From: G958296245 sp963664035
Lineage (GTDB): Bacteria; Chloroflexota; Dehalococcoidia; Lucifugimonadales; G958296245
DNA: 64,000 nt
Assembly: GCA_963664035.2 (NCBI GenBank)
Contig: OY760867.2
Location: 2,294,001 to 2,358,000, forward strand
Direction: 5' to 3'
Positions within the stretch are counted from its first letter, which is position 1, and each line of letters begins with the position of its first letter. The position numbers and the translations under genes were made by a program. This document shows positions 17,041 through 25,119 of this stretch, in pieces. Under the pieces are notes generated by a model that made no database searches, was not told the DNA's origin, and was given only the letters and a program-made list of their open reading frames with translations.

Positions 17041-17448
17041 TTAGACGACCGCTTGCCGCTCTATGTGACTGAGAGCTGCCCGCGTCAGCATCCCGGAACG
17101 GGACTCCCGCTCCCGGGCGGCAGCCTCGTCAACGATGGCCAGCACACGGGAGGGTATGGTGATGTTGATCCGCACCGCCTTGCTGGAAAGCTTAGACACG
17201 TCGACGTCGACCAGCGCCCACATGCCGCCAGCATAATCCGGGTTCGTCTGGTGTTCGTCTATGGGCTTCTTGTCCGGGATGGGTTCGCCATCCATGAGCA
17301 GCCCTTCGATATGACATGCAATGGCTTCCTGGGCGGCGGCAAAGACCTCATCGAGCGTCTCACTGCCAGAGAAGCATCCGGGCAGGTCAGGCACGGTCAC
17401 CCCATAAGAGCTTGCCGGGTCTTTATGAATAACTACTGGGAACTGCAT
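17041..17448 (-). CDS. hicB: HicB-family antitoxin with C-terminal ribbon-helix-helix
   Basis: HicB neutralises the HicA mRNA interferase and represses the operon. The N-terminal partially degraded RNase H fold is visible as MQFPVVIHKDPASSYGVTVP followed by DLPGCFSGSETLDEV and EAIACHIEGLL. The C-terminus SKAVRINITIPSRVLAIVDEAA is a ribbon-helix-helix DNA-binding segment. GGAGGT seven nt before ATG 17448 fixes the start; the hicA stop and this ATG share one base (TAATG), so translation is coupled. Confidence 0.92.
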   Translation of the reverse strand: MQFPVVIHKDPASSYGVTVPDLPGCFSGSETLDEVFAAAQEAIACHIEGLLMDGEPIPDKKPIDEHQTNPDYAGGMWALVDVDVSKLSSKAVRINITIPSRVLAIVDEAAARERESRSGMLTRAALSHIERQAVV

Positions 17449-17642
17449 TATCGAGACCTCCAATCCCAGCCTGCTTGGCGGAAGATACTGCGCAGGGTGC
17501 CGATGGGTATGTCCGTCAATGGGTGACTAACGGTAACCCGTCCAGACATGTCCGGATGAGTGAATTGGTGATGGCTACCCCTGACATTCCTTAGCACCCA
17601 CCCGTTACGGCGTAGTCTGCGTATGACCTCTCTACTTTCCAC
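17448..17642 (-). CDS. hicA: HicA-family mRNA interferase toxin
   Basis: HicA is a small double-stranded-RNA-binding-fold ribonuclease that cleaves mRNA. The key sequence is NGWVLRNVRGSHHQFTHP, with the catalytic His in GSHH, then HPLTDIPIGTLRSIFRQAGWD. An in-frame GTG at 17657 would add five residues, but that stretch contains a perfect TATAAT and a palindrome, so GTG 17642 is preferred. It forms a two-gene toxin-antitoxin operon with hicB. Confidence 0.9.
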   Translation of the reverse strand: MESREVIRRLRRNGWVLRNVRGSHHQFTHPDMSGRVTVSHPLTDIPIGTLRSIFRQAGWDWRSR

Positions 17643-17643
17643 G

Positions 17644-17658
17644 TGTGTATTATACACA
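17644..17658 (-). promoter_or_regulatory. hicAB -10 box inside a perfect palindrome (candidate HicB operator)
   Basis: On the minus strand the sequence is TGTGTATAATACACA, a palindrome with 7-bp arms around a central A. It contains the consensus -10 TATAAT and abuts the hicA start. Ribbon-helix-helix HicB proteins repress their own operon by binding palindromes at the promoter, so this is the natural operator. No clear -35 was found. If correct, the transcript would have almost no leader. Confidence 0.6.
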
Positions 17659-17744
17659 TAAGCTCAAGCTTTTTCACCTGGTTCGAGGACCTCACCCGGC
17701 CCCAAAGTCTCTACGACGGTCGGAGTGCGGCCTGGCGTGGACGG

Positions 17745-18554
17745 TCAGTAGAGCGCGTTGCTCAGGAGCGGGCGCGACCGCTTCGTGGTCGGGTGGTCTT
17801 CGCCCAGCAGCTTGAAGATGGCGATGCAGGTCTTCCTCGCCCCGTCGTCGTCGTAGTACCTGTTCCTCCGCACGACCTCTATGAAGCCGTCCAGCGCGGC
17901 CCCGAAGTCGCCTGACCGGGCGGCGGCCACCGCTCCAACGTAAGTGTCCCTGACTGAGTCCTCGGGCGGCGGCGAGCCGTCGATGCGGCTGAACGCGCCG
18001 ACGAGCGTCCTGACGGCCTCGGCCACGTCGTAGTGCTCGGACCCCAGCCCGATAGGCTCGACGGCCCTCAGCGCCTGCTCCGGGTCAGATCCGAAGATGG
18101 CCTGAGCGAGCAGGGCCGCCGCCTGGTGGTTCTCCGGCTCTGCCGCGACGATGGGGTGCAGCACCTCGCTTGCCCTGTCTGCGCTGTCCTTCAGCAGGAG
18201 CCGCCTGGCCTCCTCGAGACGGGCGCGGTACTTGCTTGGGACTGCCTTCTTCAACCACTCCTCCACCGCGCGCTCCGGCAGCGCCCCCACGAACTCGTCG
18301 ACGACCTGCCCGTCCACGAATAGCTTGACGTTGGGAATGCTGCGTATGCCGTACCGCGCCGAGACCGCCGGGTGCTTGTCGGTGTCGAGCTTGGCCAGCT
18401 CCCACCGCCCATCGCTCCGCTGGGCGAGCCGCTCCAGCACCGGCCCCAGCACCTTGCACGGCCCGCACCACTCGGCCCAGAAGTCCACGAGGACCGGCGC
18501 CTCGTGGCTGCGGGCGATCACGTCCTTCTCGAAGTCGTCCGTATCGAAGGCCAC
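17745..18554 (-). CDS. CnoX/YbbN-like thioredoxin-domain co-chaperone with TPR region
   Basis: A 269-residue cytoplasmic protein. The thioredoxin domain (about 1-110) carries the active site FWAEWCGPCK with the cis-proline segment RSIPNVKLF. The C-terminal half is alpha-helical with TPR-like repeats (ASEVLHPIVAAEPENHQAAALLAQ), the layout of CnoX/YbbN, a redox-linked holdase cooperating with GroEL and DnaK. Unlike E. coli CnoX it has a full CXXC, so it is probably redox active. The gene is divergent from pspC. Confidence 0.9.
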   Translation of the reverse strand: MAFDTDDFEKDVIARSHEAPVLVDFWAEWCGPCKVLGPVLERLAQRSDGRWELAKLDTDKHPAVSARYGIRSIPNVKLFVDGQVVDEFVGALPERAVEEWLKKAVPSKYRARLEEARRLLLKDSADRASEVLHPIVAAEPENHQAAALLAQAIFGSDPEQALRAVEPIGLGSEHYDVAEAVRTLVGAFSRIDGSPPPEDSVRDTYVGAVAAARSGDFGAALDGFIEVVRRNRYYDDDGARKTCIAIFKLLGEDHPTTKRSRPLLSNALY

Positions 18555-18848
18555 CTTGCACTACTCCAGGCTCGGAAATCTAGCCTGCATTATGCCATAT
18601 GAGCCGCGGGCCAGCCCAAATCCCACTCATTCCCATCACCCCCATCGTAACTGTTCAGAGTTGGTGCGTTCCTCACCTAGGGCGCCCACAAGGGACGCCC
18701 CTACGACTACGGCTTCCATCCCGTAGGGCGCAGCCCTTGTGGCTGCCCTCCCATACTCTGAACATATACCCCCCCATCACATGAATCACAGTTCAGACAG
18801 CCATGCTGTATCATTGGGCCGGATGAGCGCCATGCTTGGAGGAGAGCC
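18555..18848. repeat. Divergent intergenic region with a long imperfect inverted repeat
   Basis: The gap between the divergent CnoX-like and PspC genes holds a long hairpin. The outer arms are CTGTTCAGAGT (18651-18661) and ACTCTGAACAT (18755-18765). The inner arms are 18679-18705 and 18722-18749, both built on CCACAAGGG/CCCTTGTGG and CCTACG/CGTAGG blocks. Next to it ATGAATCACAGTTCAGAC (18781-18798) is the reverse complement of a motif also found at 46924 and 58228. No RNA gene family was recognised. Confidence 0.65.
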
Positions 18849-19280
18849 ATGACCGGCCGTTTGTATCGCAGCAGGTCTGACCGCATGCTGTTCGGAGTAT
18901 CCGGCGGACTCGCCGAGTATATGGACGTCGACCCCACCCTGGTGCGGCTTGGTTGGATCGCTCTCGCATTCGTGACGGCGGGCGTCGCCGTCATTGCGTA
19001 CGTCGTCCTTGCCATCGTCGCGCCCGAGGGGGCAGCCGATGCGGGCTCCGGCGACGATGCGGAAGGCGAGGACGCGCGGCCCGGCGGCTCGGAATCGGGC
19101 GGGCCGCGGCGGGGACGCGGCTTCGTCGTGTTCGTAGGCGCGATGCTCATAGCGATGGGCGTGCTGTTCCTCGGAATCAACCTCGACCTGATCTCGTGGA
19201 TCGATTGGGGCGTCGCCTGGCCCGTGGTGCTCATACTGCTGGGACTGCTGATCATCGCCCAGAGATACCGTAGTGGCTGA
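18849..19280 (+). CDS. PspC-domain envelope stress protein
   Basis: Small membrane protein of 143 residues. The PspC signature is at the N-terminus: LYRSRSDRMLFGVSGGLAEY, then DPTLVRLGW and a membrane helix (ALAFVTAGVAVIAYVVLAIV). A linker rich in Gly, Asp and Glu leads to two more hydrophobic helices. PspC proteins sense envelope stress. The start is supported by GGAGGAGAG. The stop overlaps the GTG of the next gene. Confidence 0.9.
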   Translation: MTGRLYRSRSDRMLFGVSGGLAEYMDVDPTLVRLGWIALAFVTAGVAVIAYVVLAIVAPEGAADAGSGDDAEGEDARPGGSESGGPRRGRGFVVFVGAMLIAMGVLFLGINLDLISWIDWGVAWPVVLILLGLLIIAQRYRSG

Positions 19281-20160
19281 CCGCAAGAAGTGGCCTAAGC
19301 CGCCGCTGTTCGCCCTGCTGCTGATCGCGGCGGGCGTGGTCCTCCTGTTGCAGAACTTCGGCGTCGTCGGGTGGGGGTTCTGGCTGGAGATATGGCGGTT
19401 CTGGCCGGCGCTGCTGGTGGCCGTCGGCGTGAACCTCATCCTGGGGCGCCGCCTGCCCTGGCTGACGACGGCGATCGTCGCCGCGCTGGTATGCGGCTCG
19501 GCGGCGGGAGCCGCGCTACTCGCCGAGTACGAACGCGTTACAGTGGTCGCTACGATCTCGGAGCCGCTCGACGGCGTGGAGCGGCTGGAAGTGTCGGTGG
19601 ACCTCGGCTTGGGGAGCCTGACGATCGATTCCTTGCCCAGCGGCTCTTCCAAGGTCGTCGAGGGGTCGTTCGAGACGCCGTGCAGGCCCGCGTCCACGTC
19701 GTTCGAGCGTTACGGCGACGCGGCCACCCTGGACGTCGAGATGGACGCAGGCTCGTCCACCTGCCAATGGGGCGCCGATTGGAAGGTGTCGTTGTCCCGC
19801 GTCCCGGAGGTCTCCATAGATCTGGGCGCGGGCGCGGCCTCCGTCGATCTCGACCTGGCCGATCTACGTGTGCCCTTCCTGGAGATGGACGCCGGCGCGG
19901 CCGCCGTGCACATACGGATGCCAGCCAACGGCGGCGCCGTCGAGGCCCTGATAACCGCCGGCGCAGCCGACATCGAAGTCCGGATACCCGACGGAGTGGC
20001 GGCCCGTGTCGTGAACGACACGTCGCTGTCCTCCTTCGAGGTCGCCAGCCGCTTCACCAGCCTCGAAGGCGATGTCTTCCAGTCCCCAGGCTACCGCCAG
20101 GCCGAGAACCGCGTCTCCATCGTATTCGAAGGTGGCGTCTCCAGCGTATCGGTCTACTAG
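19273..20160 (+). CDS. LiaF-like membrane protein with DUF5668 and adhesin-like beta domain
   Basis: A 295-residue protein. The N-terminal helices (FALLLIAAGVVLLLQN, FWPALLVAVGVNLILG) match the DUF5668/LiaF transmembrane domain. A third helix follows, then a domain of repeated beta strands with Asp-Leu-Gly and Gly-Ala-Gly rhythm (VSIDLGAGAASVDLDL, EMDAGAAAVHIRMP), as in DUF4097/LiaF-type toastrack domains. LiaF-type proteins repress cell-wall stress responses and often co-occur with PspC, as here. The GTG start overlaps the PspC stop by 8 nt. Confidence 0.85.
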   Translation: MADRKKWPKPPLFALLLIAAGVVLLLQNFGVVGWGFWLEIWRFWPALLVAVGVNLILGRRLPWLTTAIVAALVCGSAAGAALLAEYERVTVVATISEPLDGVERLEVSVDLGLGSLTIDSLPSGSSKVVEGSFETPCRPASTSFERYGDAATLDVEMDAGSSTCQWGADWKVSLSRVPEVSIDLGAGAASVDLDLADLRVPFLEMDAGAAAVHIRMPANGGAVEALITAGAADIEVRIPDGVAARVVNDTSLSSFEVASRFTSLEGDVFQSPGYRQAENRVSIVFEGGVSSVSVY

Positions 20161-20187
20161 GCGGCGTCCAGGCAGCGGTCCGCCGCG

Positions 20188-20442
20188 CTATTCGGCCCGC
20201 TCGAGCTCGAAGCGGTAGTCCTCGATGACCGGGTTGGCAAGAAGCTGAGAGCACATCTCCGCCACGCTGGCGGAGGCCGCCTCCTCGGACTCCGCGTCCA
20301 GGCTGATCTCCATGTACTTCCCATACCGGACGCTGCGCACCGCGTCGAAGCCCAATTGGTGGAGGCCGTTCCGTATCGTCAGGCCCTCCGGGTCGTTGAC
20401 CGTCGGCCTGAGCGTCACGTAGACCCGCGCTAGGTACGTCAA
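20188..20442 (-). CDS. purS: Phosphoribosylformylglycinamidine synthase subunit PurS
   Basis: PurS is the small subunit of the PurSLQ-type FGAM synthase. The 84-residue product, starting at TTG 20442, reads LTYLARVYVTLRPTVNDPEG, then GLHQLGFDAVRSVRYGKYME and the C-terminal MCSQLLANPVIEDYRFE, all typical. The start lies 2 nt after the DUF3105 stop, so translation is probably coupled. purQ and purL are not in the window. Confidence 0.9.
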   Translation of the reverse strand: MTYLARVYVTLRPTVNDPEGLTIRNGLHQLGFDAVRSVRYGKYMEISLDAESEEAASASVAEMCSQLLANPVIEDYRFELERAE

Positions 20443-20444
20443 TG

Positions 20445-21170
20445 CTACGGCGCGAAGTACTCGGGCGCGTTGGGCGAGCTCATGTGGTCGAGAATGAACC
20501 TCTGGATCCTCGGCTCGTCGTACTCCTCCATCTTGTCGATGAAGTTCCACGCGGTCAGAGCGATCGCCGAATCCATGTCCGGGTACGGGGACATTATGAC
20601 CTTGTAGCGACGCTTGATCTGCCGGGCTCGCAGCAGGTCGCTCTCTTGCGCCTCTTCGTCCAGCTCCAGCGTCAGGATATACTCGTCGAGCCAGTTGCCC
20701 TCGACGTACCGCGCCAGCGATTCGAGCTGCCGTATCAGGAAGTCGCAGTCCTCGGCGCAGTTGTAGTGGATGCCGATGCCCCCGTGCTCCAGGTTGTGTA
20801 CCAGCACCTCGTCGGGGATGAACTCGTTGTAGACGCCCCAGGCGATGGGCGCGCCCGGGTCGGAGTAGTGCCAACCCGACGTGCCCGGCACCGAGTTGTA
20901 AGGCGGGTGCTCCTCGCCGCGCGGCACGTGCAGGTTGCCGCCGCCCTGGTCGGGGACCTTCGTGCCCGCGGTGCCGGCGCCCGTCGCGCCGATGGAAATC
21001 GGCAGCGACGGCGCGAACAGCGCGACTATGAACAGGAAGGCCAGCAGGCCTATCCCTGCGCCGATGGACCAGGTGTACAGCCGCCGCCGCCTCTTCCTGC
21101 GCTCTCTCCTGGCCGCCCTCGCCTGTGTGGGCGTTAGCCTGTCGCTGCGTCCGTCCGCGCCTGTTGCCAT
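20445..21170 (-). CDS. DUF3105 membrane-anchored protein
   Basis: A 241-residue protein of unknown function. A basic N-terminus (RAARRERRKRRRR) precedes a single membrane helix (TWSIGAGIGLLAFLFIVAL). The outer domain has the DUF3105 hallmarks HPPYNSVPGTSGWHYSD and VLVHNLEHGGIGIHYNC, with conserved His residues that could bind a metal. It is embedded in the purine gene cluster between purC and purS. Confidence 0.88.
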   Translation of the reverse strand: MATGADGRSDRLTPTQARAARRERRKRRRRLYTWSIGAGIGLLAFLFIVALFAPSLPISIGATGAGTAGTKVPDQGGGNLHVPRGEEHPPYNSVPGTSGWHYSDPGAPIAWGVYNEFIPDEVLVHNLEHGGIGIHYNCAEDCDFLIRQLESLARYVEGNWLDEYILTLELDEEAQESDLLRARQIKRRYKVIMSPYPDMDSAIALTAWNFIDKMEEYDEPRIQRFILDHMSSPNAPEYFAP

Positions 21171-21205
21171 GTCACCTCGCCGATGCGCCGTATTCCTCTA
21201 TTGTG

Positions 21206-22081
21206 CTAAGCGATGGCCGTGCCCGTCAATCGCTCGTGCGCCTCGATGTACCGCTCGCGCGTCCTGGCCACCACGTCGTCGGGCAGCTCCGGGGCCGGAG
21301 GCTCGTGGTCCCAGCCCTGCGCGTCCAGCCAGTCCCTGACGAACTGCTTGTCGAAGTTGGGCTGCGACTTGCCGGGGCCGTACCCCTCCATGTCCCAGAA
21401 GCGGCTCGAGTCGGGGGTCAACAGCTCGTCGATCAGCGTAAGCTCCCCGTCTATGAAGCCGAACTCCATCTTCGTGTCGGCTATAAGTATACCCTTATCC
21501 ACGGCGTAGTCGTGGGCGGAGTTGTAGACCGCCGTCGTCAGGTCGCGCAGCCTGTCGGCAGTGTCGCTTCCGACCATCTCCACAACCTCGGCAAAGCTGA
21601 GGTTCTCGTCGTGGCCCACCTCCGCCTTGGTCGTGGGCGTGAACAGCGGCTCAGGGAACTTGTCGCCCTCCCGCAGTCCGGAGGGCATCGGCTGCCCGGA
21701 GACGGTGCCGCTCTTCCTGTACTCGGACCAGGCCGAGCCGGTGATGTACCCTCTAACGACGCACTCGACGTCGACCCGCTCGGCGCGCCTGACGACCATC
21801 GCCTGGCGCGCAAGCTCGGCGGGCACGTCCAGGTCCGGCCGGTCGGTCGCCATCGCCACGAAGTGGTTCGGCACGATGTCCTTGGTGCGGTCGAACCAGA
21901 ATGCGGATATCTGGCACAGCACCGCGCCCTTGTCCGGCACCGCCGTCGGCAGCACCACGTCGAAGGCGGATATCCGGTCCGTCGCCACCATCAGGAAGTG
22001 GCGGTCGTCCAGCTCGTGCGTGTCCCTGACCTTGCCCCTGTACACCAAGTTGGGCAGGGGAGACTCTTTTATCGCAGCCAT
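21206..22081 (-). CDS. purC: Phosphoribosylaminoimidazole-succinocarboxamide synthase
   Basis: SAICAR synthetase joins CAIR and aspartate with ATP in purine synthesis. The 291-residue protein shows LVYRGKVRDTHEL near the start, the signature ATDRISAFDVVLP, ECVVRGYITGSAW near residue 105, GLREGDKFPEPLFTPTTKA, and the metal-site block TKMEFGFIDGELTLIDELLTPDSSRFW. It belongs to the longer (fungal-like) PurC type. It shares the strand with purE, purB and purS. Confidence 0.97.
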   Translation of the reverse strand: MAAIKESPLPNLVYRGKVRDTHELDDRHFLMVATDRISAFDVVLPTAVPDKGAVLCQISAFWFDRTKDIVPNHFVAMATDRPDLDVPAELARQAMVVRRAERVDVECVVRGYITGSAWSEYRKSGTVSGQPMPSGLREGDKFPEPLFTPTTKAEVGHDENLSFAEVVEMVGSDTADRLRDLTTAVYNSAHDYAVDKGILIADTKMEFGFIDGELTLIDELLTPDSSRFWDMEGYGPGKSQPNFDKQFVRDWLDAQGWDHEPPAPELPDDVVARTRERYIEAHERLTGTAIA

Positions 22082-22123
22082 GCGGTCAAACCTCCGGTTC
22101 TTTGCTCTCGTGTCTCTCGAATG

Positions 22124-22576
22124 CTACTTTAGCACGACGGGCGGCTCATATCTCGCCCTCAGGGTCGCATATGCGGTCGTGACGAGCACTGCGGTCATGA
22201 CGGCGGCTGACGCCAGGCAGTAGGCGCAGTAGGCGTGGATGCGGAATGCCTGCGTGTAGACGAAGTATCCGGTCAGTCCCTCGCCGGCCACCGCCATCGC
22301 CAGCAGCCCATACGAAAGACCGTTGGGCGGGCTGTCCAGGCCCAGGTACGCGAGCGTCCCAAGCAGCATCGCGCCGTAGCCGGCGACGCCGATGAAGGCG
22401 ACCGGGACGCCCAGCAGCACGGCGTACTCGCTGCTCGTCACGTCGGCGCACCCGCCCGCCACGCCGCACGCCGGGGCGCCGCCGGCCACGTGCTCGACGC
22501 CCAGGTACGTCGCCAGCGCCAGGCCGGCGAGGCTGAGGGCCGCGGCGGCCCACCTGGATGCGGTAGCTGCCGTCAC
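22124..22576 (-). CDS. Vitamin K epoxide reductase (VKOR) family protein
   Basis: Integral membrane quinone-linked oxidant for disulfide formation, the DsbB substitute in many non-proteobacteria. The 150-residue protein has four hydrophobic helices, a first cysteine pair (CGVAGGCADV, then SEYAVLLGVPVAFIG with the conserved Ser), and the active-site CXXC in IHAYCAYCLAS. Its start overlaps the DsbA-like gene's stop by 4 nt. The two proteins should form one electron-transfer pair, with VKOR reoxidising the DsbA-like protein. Confidence 0.93.
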   Translation of the reverse strand: MTAATASRWAAAALSLAGLALATYLGVEHVAGGAPACGVAGGCADVTSSEYAVLLGVPVAFIGVAGYGAMLLGTLAYLGLDSPPNGLSYGLLAMAVAGEGLTGYFVYTQAFRIHAYCAYCLASAAVMTAVLVTTAYATLRARYEPPVVLK

Positions 22577-23310
22577 TGCGCCGCGACCTCCGCTTCGATC
22601 AGCCGGGCCAGCTCGTCGTAGCTCGTCGGCTGCACCCTGCGCCCGTTCAGGAACAGCGCGGGGGTGCCCCTTACGCCGCGGTCCTCACCTTCCTTCAGGT
22701 CGGCCGCGACCCTGGCGCGGTGCTTGCCGTCGTCGAGGCATGCGTCGAAGGAGGTCCTGTCCAACCCCAGCGTGCTCGCAAACCCTTTCAAGTTGTCGTC
22801 GGAGAAGTGGCCCTCGTTCATACCCTTCCAGTTCTCGAAGACGGTATCGTGGAACTCCCAGAACTTGTCCTGGTCGCCGGCGCACTCCGTAGCCTCCGCG
22901 GCCCTGAAGGACTCCCGGCCTATGAAGGGGTAGTGGCGGTAGACGAAGCGTATGCGTCCCGTGTTGACGAACTCCTCCTTCACCTGCTTGCCCATCCCCA
23001 GGGCGAAGTCGGCGCAGTGCGAGCACTGGAAGTCGCCGAACTCCTCCAGCGTAACGAGGGTAACGAGCCGTCCGGCCTCAGGTCTAGGGGTGTCCGCGCC
23101 GGCCACTGCTGCCGCCGTGTCCGCACCGGGAGGTGCCTGCGTAGTGTCCTCCGAGCCGCCGCCAAGCGCCGCGACGACGATGACCACGACCGCGGCCACC
23201 ACGACGAGAACGCCGCCGCCAATAAGGTAAAGCAGCCTGGACGAGCCGGTGCCGCCCTGGCCCCGGCGTCCCTGTCTCTCGCTCCGCCTTCGCTCCCGTC
23301 GATTGCTCAA
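22573..23310 (-). CDS. DsbA-like thioredoxin-fold oxidoreductase, membrane anchored
   Basis: A 245-residue protein. A basic N-terminus and a single helix (LLYLIGGGVLVVVAAVVVIVVAAL) anchor it, facing the outside. The DsbA/thioredoxin_4 domain begins with EEFGDFQCSHCADF, active site CSHC, followed by RIRFVYRHYPFIG and the cis-Pro region GVRGTPALFLNGRRVQ. It introduces disulfides into exported proteins; the cysteine-containing metalloprotease at 44 kb is a plausible client. Translationally coupled to VKOR. Confidence 0.93.
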   Translation of the reverse strand: MSNRRERRRSERQGRRGQGGTGSSRLLYLIGGGVLVVVAAVVVIVVAALGGGSEDTTQAPPGADTAAAVAGADTPRPEAGRLVTLVTLEEFGDFQCSHCADFALGMGKQVKEEFVNTGRIRFVYRHYPFIGRESFRAAEATECAGDQDKFWEFHDTVFENWKGMNEGHFSDDNLKGFASTLGLDRTSFDACLDDGKHRARVAADLKEGEDRGVRGTPALFLNGRRVQPTSYDELARLIEAEVAAQ

Positions 23311-23334
23311 GCCAACCTCTCAGAATTAGGATAG

Positions 23335-23790
23335 TCAACCTTCGTATCTTGGATGAAGGCGCATGTGCAGGAACGCTTCGAGTAGGGACATGAGTTCCTT
23401 CCTTCGCGTGGCTGGCAACAGAATGTTCACTCTGTTCGTCTTGCGCTTAATCCACGCTGCCATAGCGTCCCTGTCAAGATCGGCAACGCTTCTCATTGAC
23501 GGGTCCTCTCTGATTGACCCTGATAACGTGCTTTGGGCGCTACCTGTGTAATGCTGAGAAACGTACCGCGCATTCGAGTTTGCTCCCACCTTTCCAATTT
23601 TCAGCCACTCGCCATCAAACCAGAAGCCGTAGACAGCCATCTTCCCTCTCTGCAACGACCGCGGCCGATGAGGCGCATCCAGAAACTCAACCTCTTCACC
23701 CCCGAGAGCGATTCTGTCCCCGGCTAGTTCGGATACGACCGTGAAATCTCTCAGCGCCGACAGGATATCTTCGCGCCAGTTCGCATCCAC
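23335..23790 (-). CDS. Hypothetical protein, possible GIY-YIG-like fold
   Basis: A 151-residue protein not firmly recognised. The middle part MAVYGFWFDGEWLKIGKVG resembles the GIY...YIG strand pair. A following NARYVSQHY could supply the Arg, and LLEAFLHMRLHPRYEG near the end the Glu of GIY-YIG nucleases. The GTG start lies just after the purB stop, with GGGGTG upstream. It is visibly less GC-rich than the pur genes, which suggests acquisition. Confidence 0.6.
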   Translation of the reverse strand: MDANWREDILSALRDFTVVSELAGDRIALGGEEVEFLDAPHRPRSLQRGKMAVYGFWFDGEWLKIGKVGANSNARYVSQHYTGSAQSTLSGSIREDPSMRSVADLDRDAMAAWIKRKTNRVNILLPATRRKELMSLLEAFLHMRLHPRYEG

Positions 23791-23804
23791 TACTTAAACA
23801 CCCC

Positions 23805-25097
23805 TCACATGAGCCCCGCCCGCTCGAAGGTCTCGTCTACGTGGCGGACGTAGTAGCCGTAGTCGAATAGCGAGTCCAGCACCTCGGCACTCAGCCGCTC
23901 CGCGACCTCTAGGGAGGAGCACACCAGATCGCGGAAGTCCTCGCCGCTCTCCCAGCTCTGCATGGCCCGGTCGTGGACTATGGCGTACGCCTCCTCGCGG
24001 GCCATCCCCGCCTCGATCAGCGCCAGCAACACGCGCTGCGAGAACACGACCCCTCGGTTCGACTCGATGTTGCTCATCATCCGGTCCGGGTGGACCCTCA
24101 GCCCGGCGATTACGCCCGTGAACAGGTCCAGGACGTAGTCCAGCGCAAGGCAGGCGTCCGGCAGGATGATCCGCTCGGCGGACGAGTGGCTGATGTCGCG
24201 CTCGCCCCACAGGGCGACGTTCTCCAGGGCCGTCACCGCGTGGCCGCGGATGAGCCGCGCGAGGCCGCATACGCGCTCCGACAGCTCAGGGTTGCGCTTG
24301 TGCGGCATCGACGAGGATCCGGCCTGTCCCTTGGGGAACGGCTCCTCCACCTCGCGGGCCTCTGTGCGCTGGAGGCCGCGTATCTCGGTGGCGAACTTTT
24401 CGAGGGACGCGGCCGAGAGCGCGAGCGTCGTCACCACCTGGGCGTGTCGGTCCCGCTGGAGCACCTGGTTCGACACCGGGGCGGGCCGAAGCCCCAGCCG
24501 CTCGCACACGTTCGTCTCCACCGACGGCGGCACGGTGGCGTGCGTGCCGACCGGCCCCGATATCTTGCCGTAGGCTATGGTCTCCCGCGCCTGTACCAGC
24601 CTCTCGCGGTTGCGGCGTGTCTCGTCCCACCAGAGGGCCAGCTTCAGGCCGAACGTGATGGGCTCGGCGTGTACTCCGTGCGTGCGGCCCATCATCAGCG
24701 TGTCCTTGTGCTCGACTGCCCGTGCTCGCAGCGCCTCCAGCAGCCGGTCCGTCTCCCCGATCAGCAGGTCGAGCGCCTCCATGAGCTGGAGGCTCGTGGC
24801 CGTGTCCCACACGTCGCTGGTCGTCAGACCCAGGTGGAGCCACCGGCCCTCCGGCCCGATGTGCCCCGTGATCGAGCTCAGGAACGCGGTCATCTCGTGC
24901 CGCGTCTCCTTCAGTATCTCCTGGAGCCGGTCCATGTCGTAGGACGCGCCGCGCAGCTTCTCCATATCGCCGCTCGGCACCACGCCCTCGTCCGCCCAAG
25001 CCTCGCACACCGCCAGCTCGACGGCCAGCCACCTGTCGTACTTGCTCTCTTCAGCCCAGACCCGCTTCATCGCGGGCCTGGAGTACCGCTCTATCAT
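23805..25097 (-). CDS. purB: Adenylosuccinate lyase
   Basis: PurB acts twice in purine synthesis, cleaving SAICAR and adenylosuccinate to release fumarate. Starting at ATG 25097 the protein opens MIERYSRPAMKRVWAEESKY. It has GHIGPEGRWLHLGLTTSDVWDT, MGRTHGVHAEPITFG, and the superfamily signature GSSMPHKRNPELSE with the catalytic flexible loop. Length 430 aa is normal. An upstream in-frame Met at 25154 adds an unrelated tail reaching into the preceding gene and is rejected. Confidence 0.97.
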   Translation of the reverse strand: MIERYSRPAMKRVWAEESKYDRWLAVELAVCEAWADEGVVPSGDMEKLRGASYDMDRLQEILKETRHEMTAFLSSITGHIGPEGRWLHLGLTTSDVWDTATSLQLMEALDLLIGETDRLLEALRARAVEHKDTLMMGRTHGVHAEPITFGLKLALWWDETRRNRERLVQARETIAYGKISGPVGTHATVPPSVETNVCERLGLRPAPVSNQVLQRDRHAQVVTTLALSAASLEKFATEIRGLQRTEAREVEEPFPKGQAGSSSMPHKRNPELSERVCGLARLIRGHAVTALENVALWGERDISHSSAERIILPDACLALDYVLDLFTGVIAGLRVHPDRMMSNIESNRGVVFSQRVLLALIEAGMAREEAYAIVHDRAMQSWESGEDFRDLVCSSLEVAERLSAEVLDSLFDYGYYVRHVDETFERAGLM

Positions 25098-25119
25098 TGG
25101 TGTCCTACTATCGAGTGTG

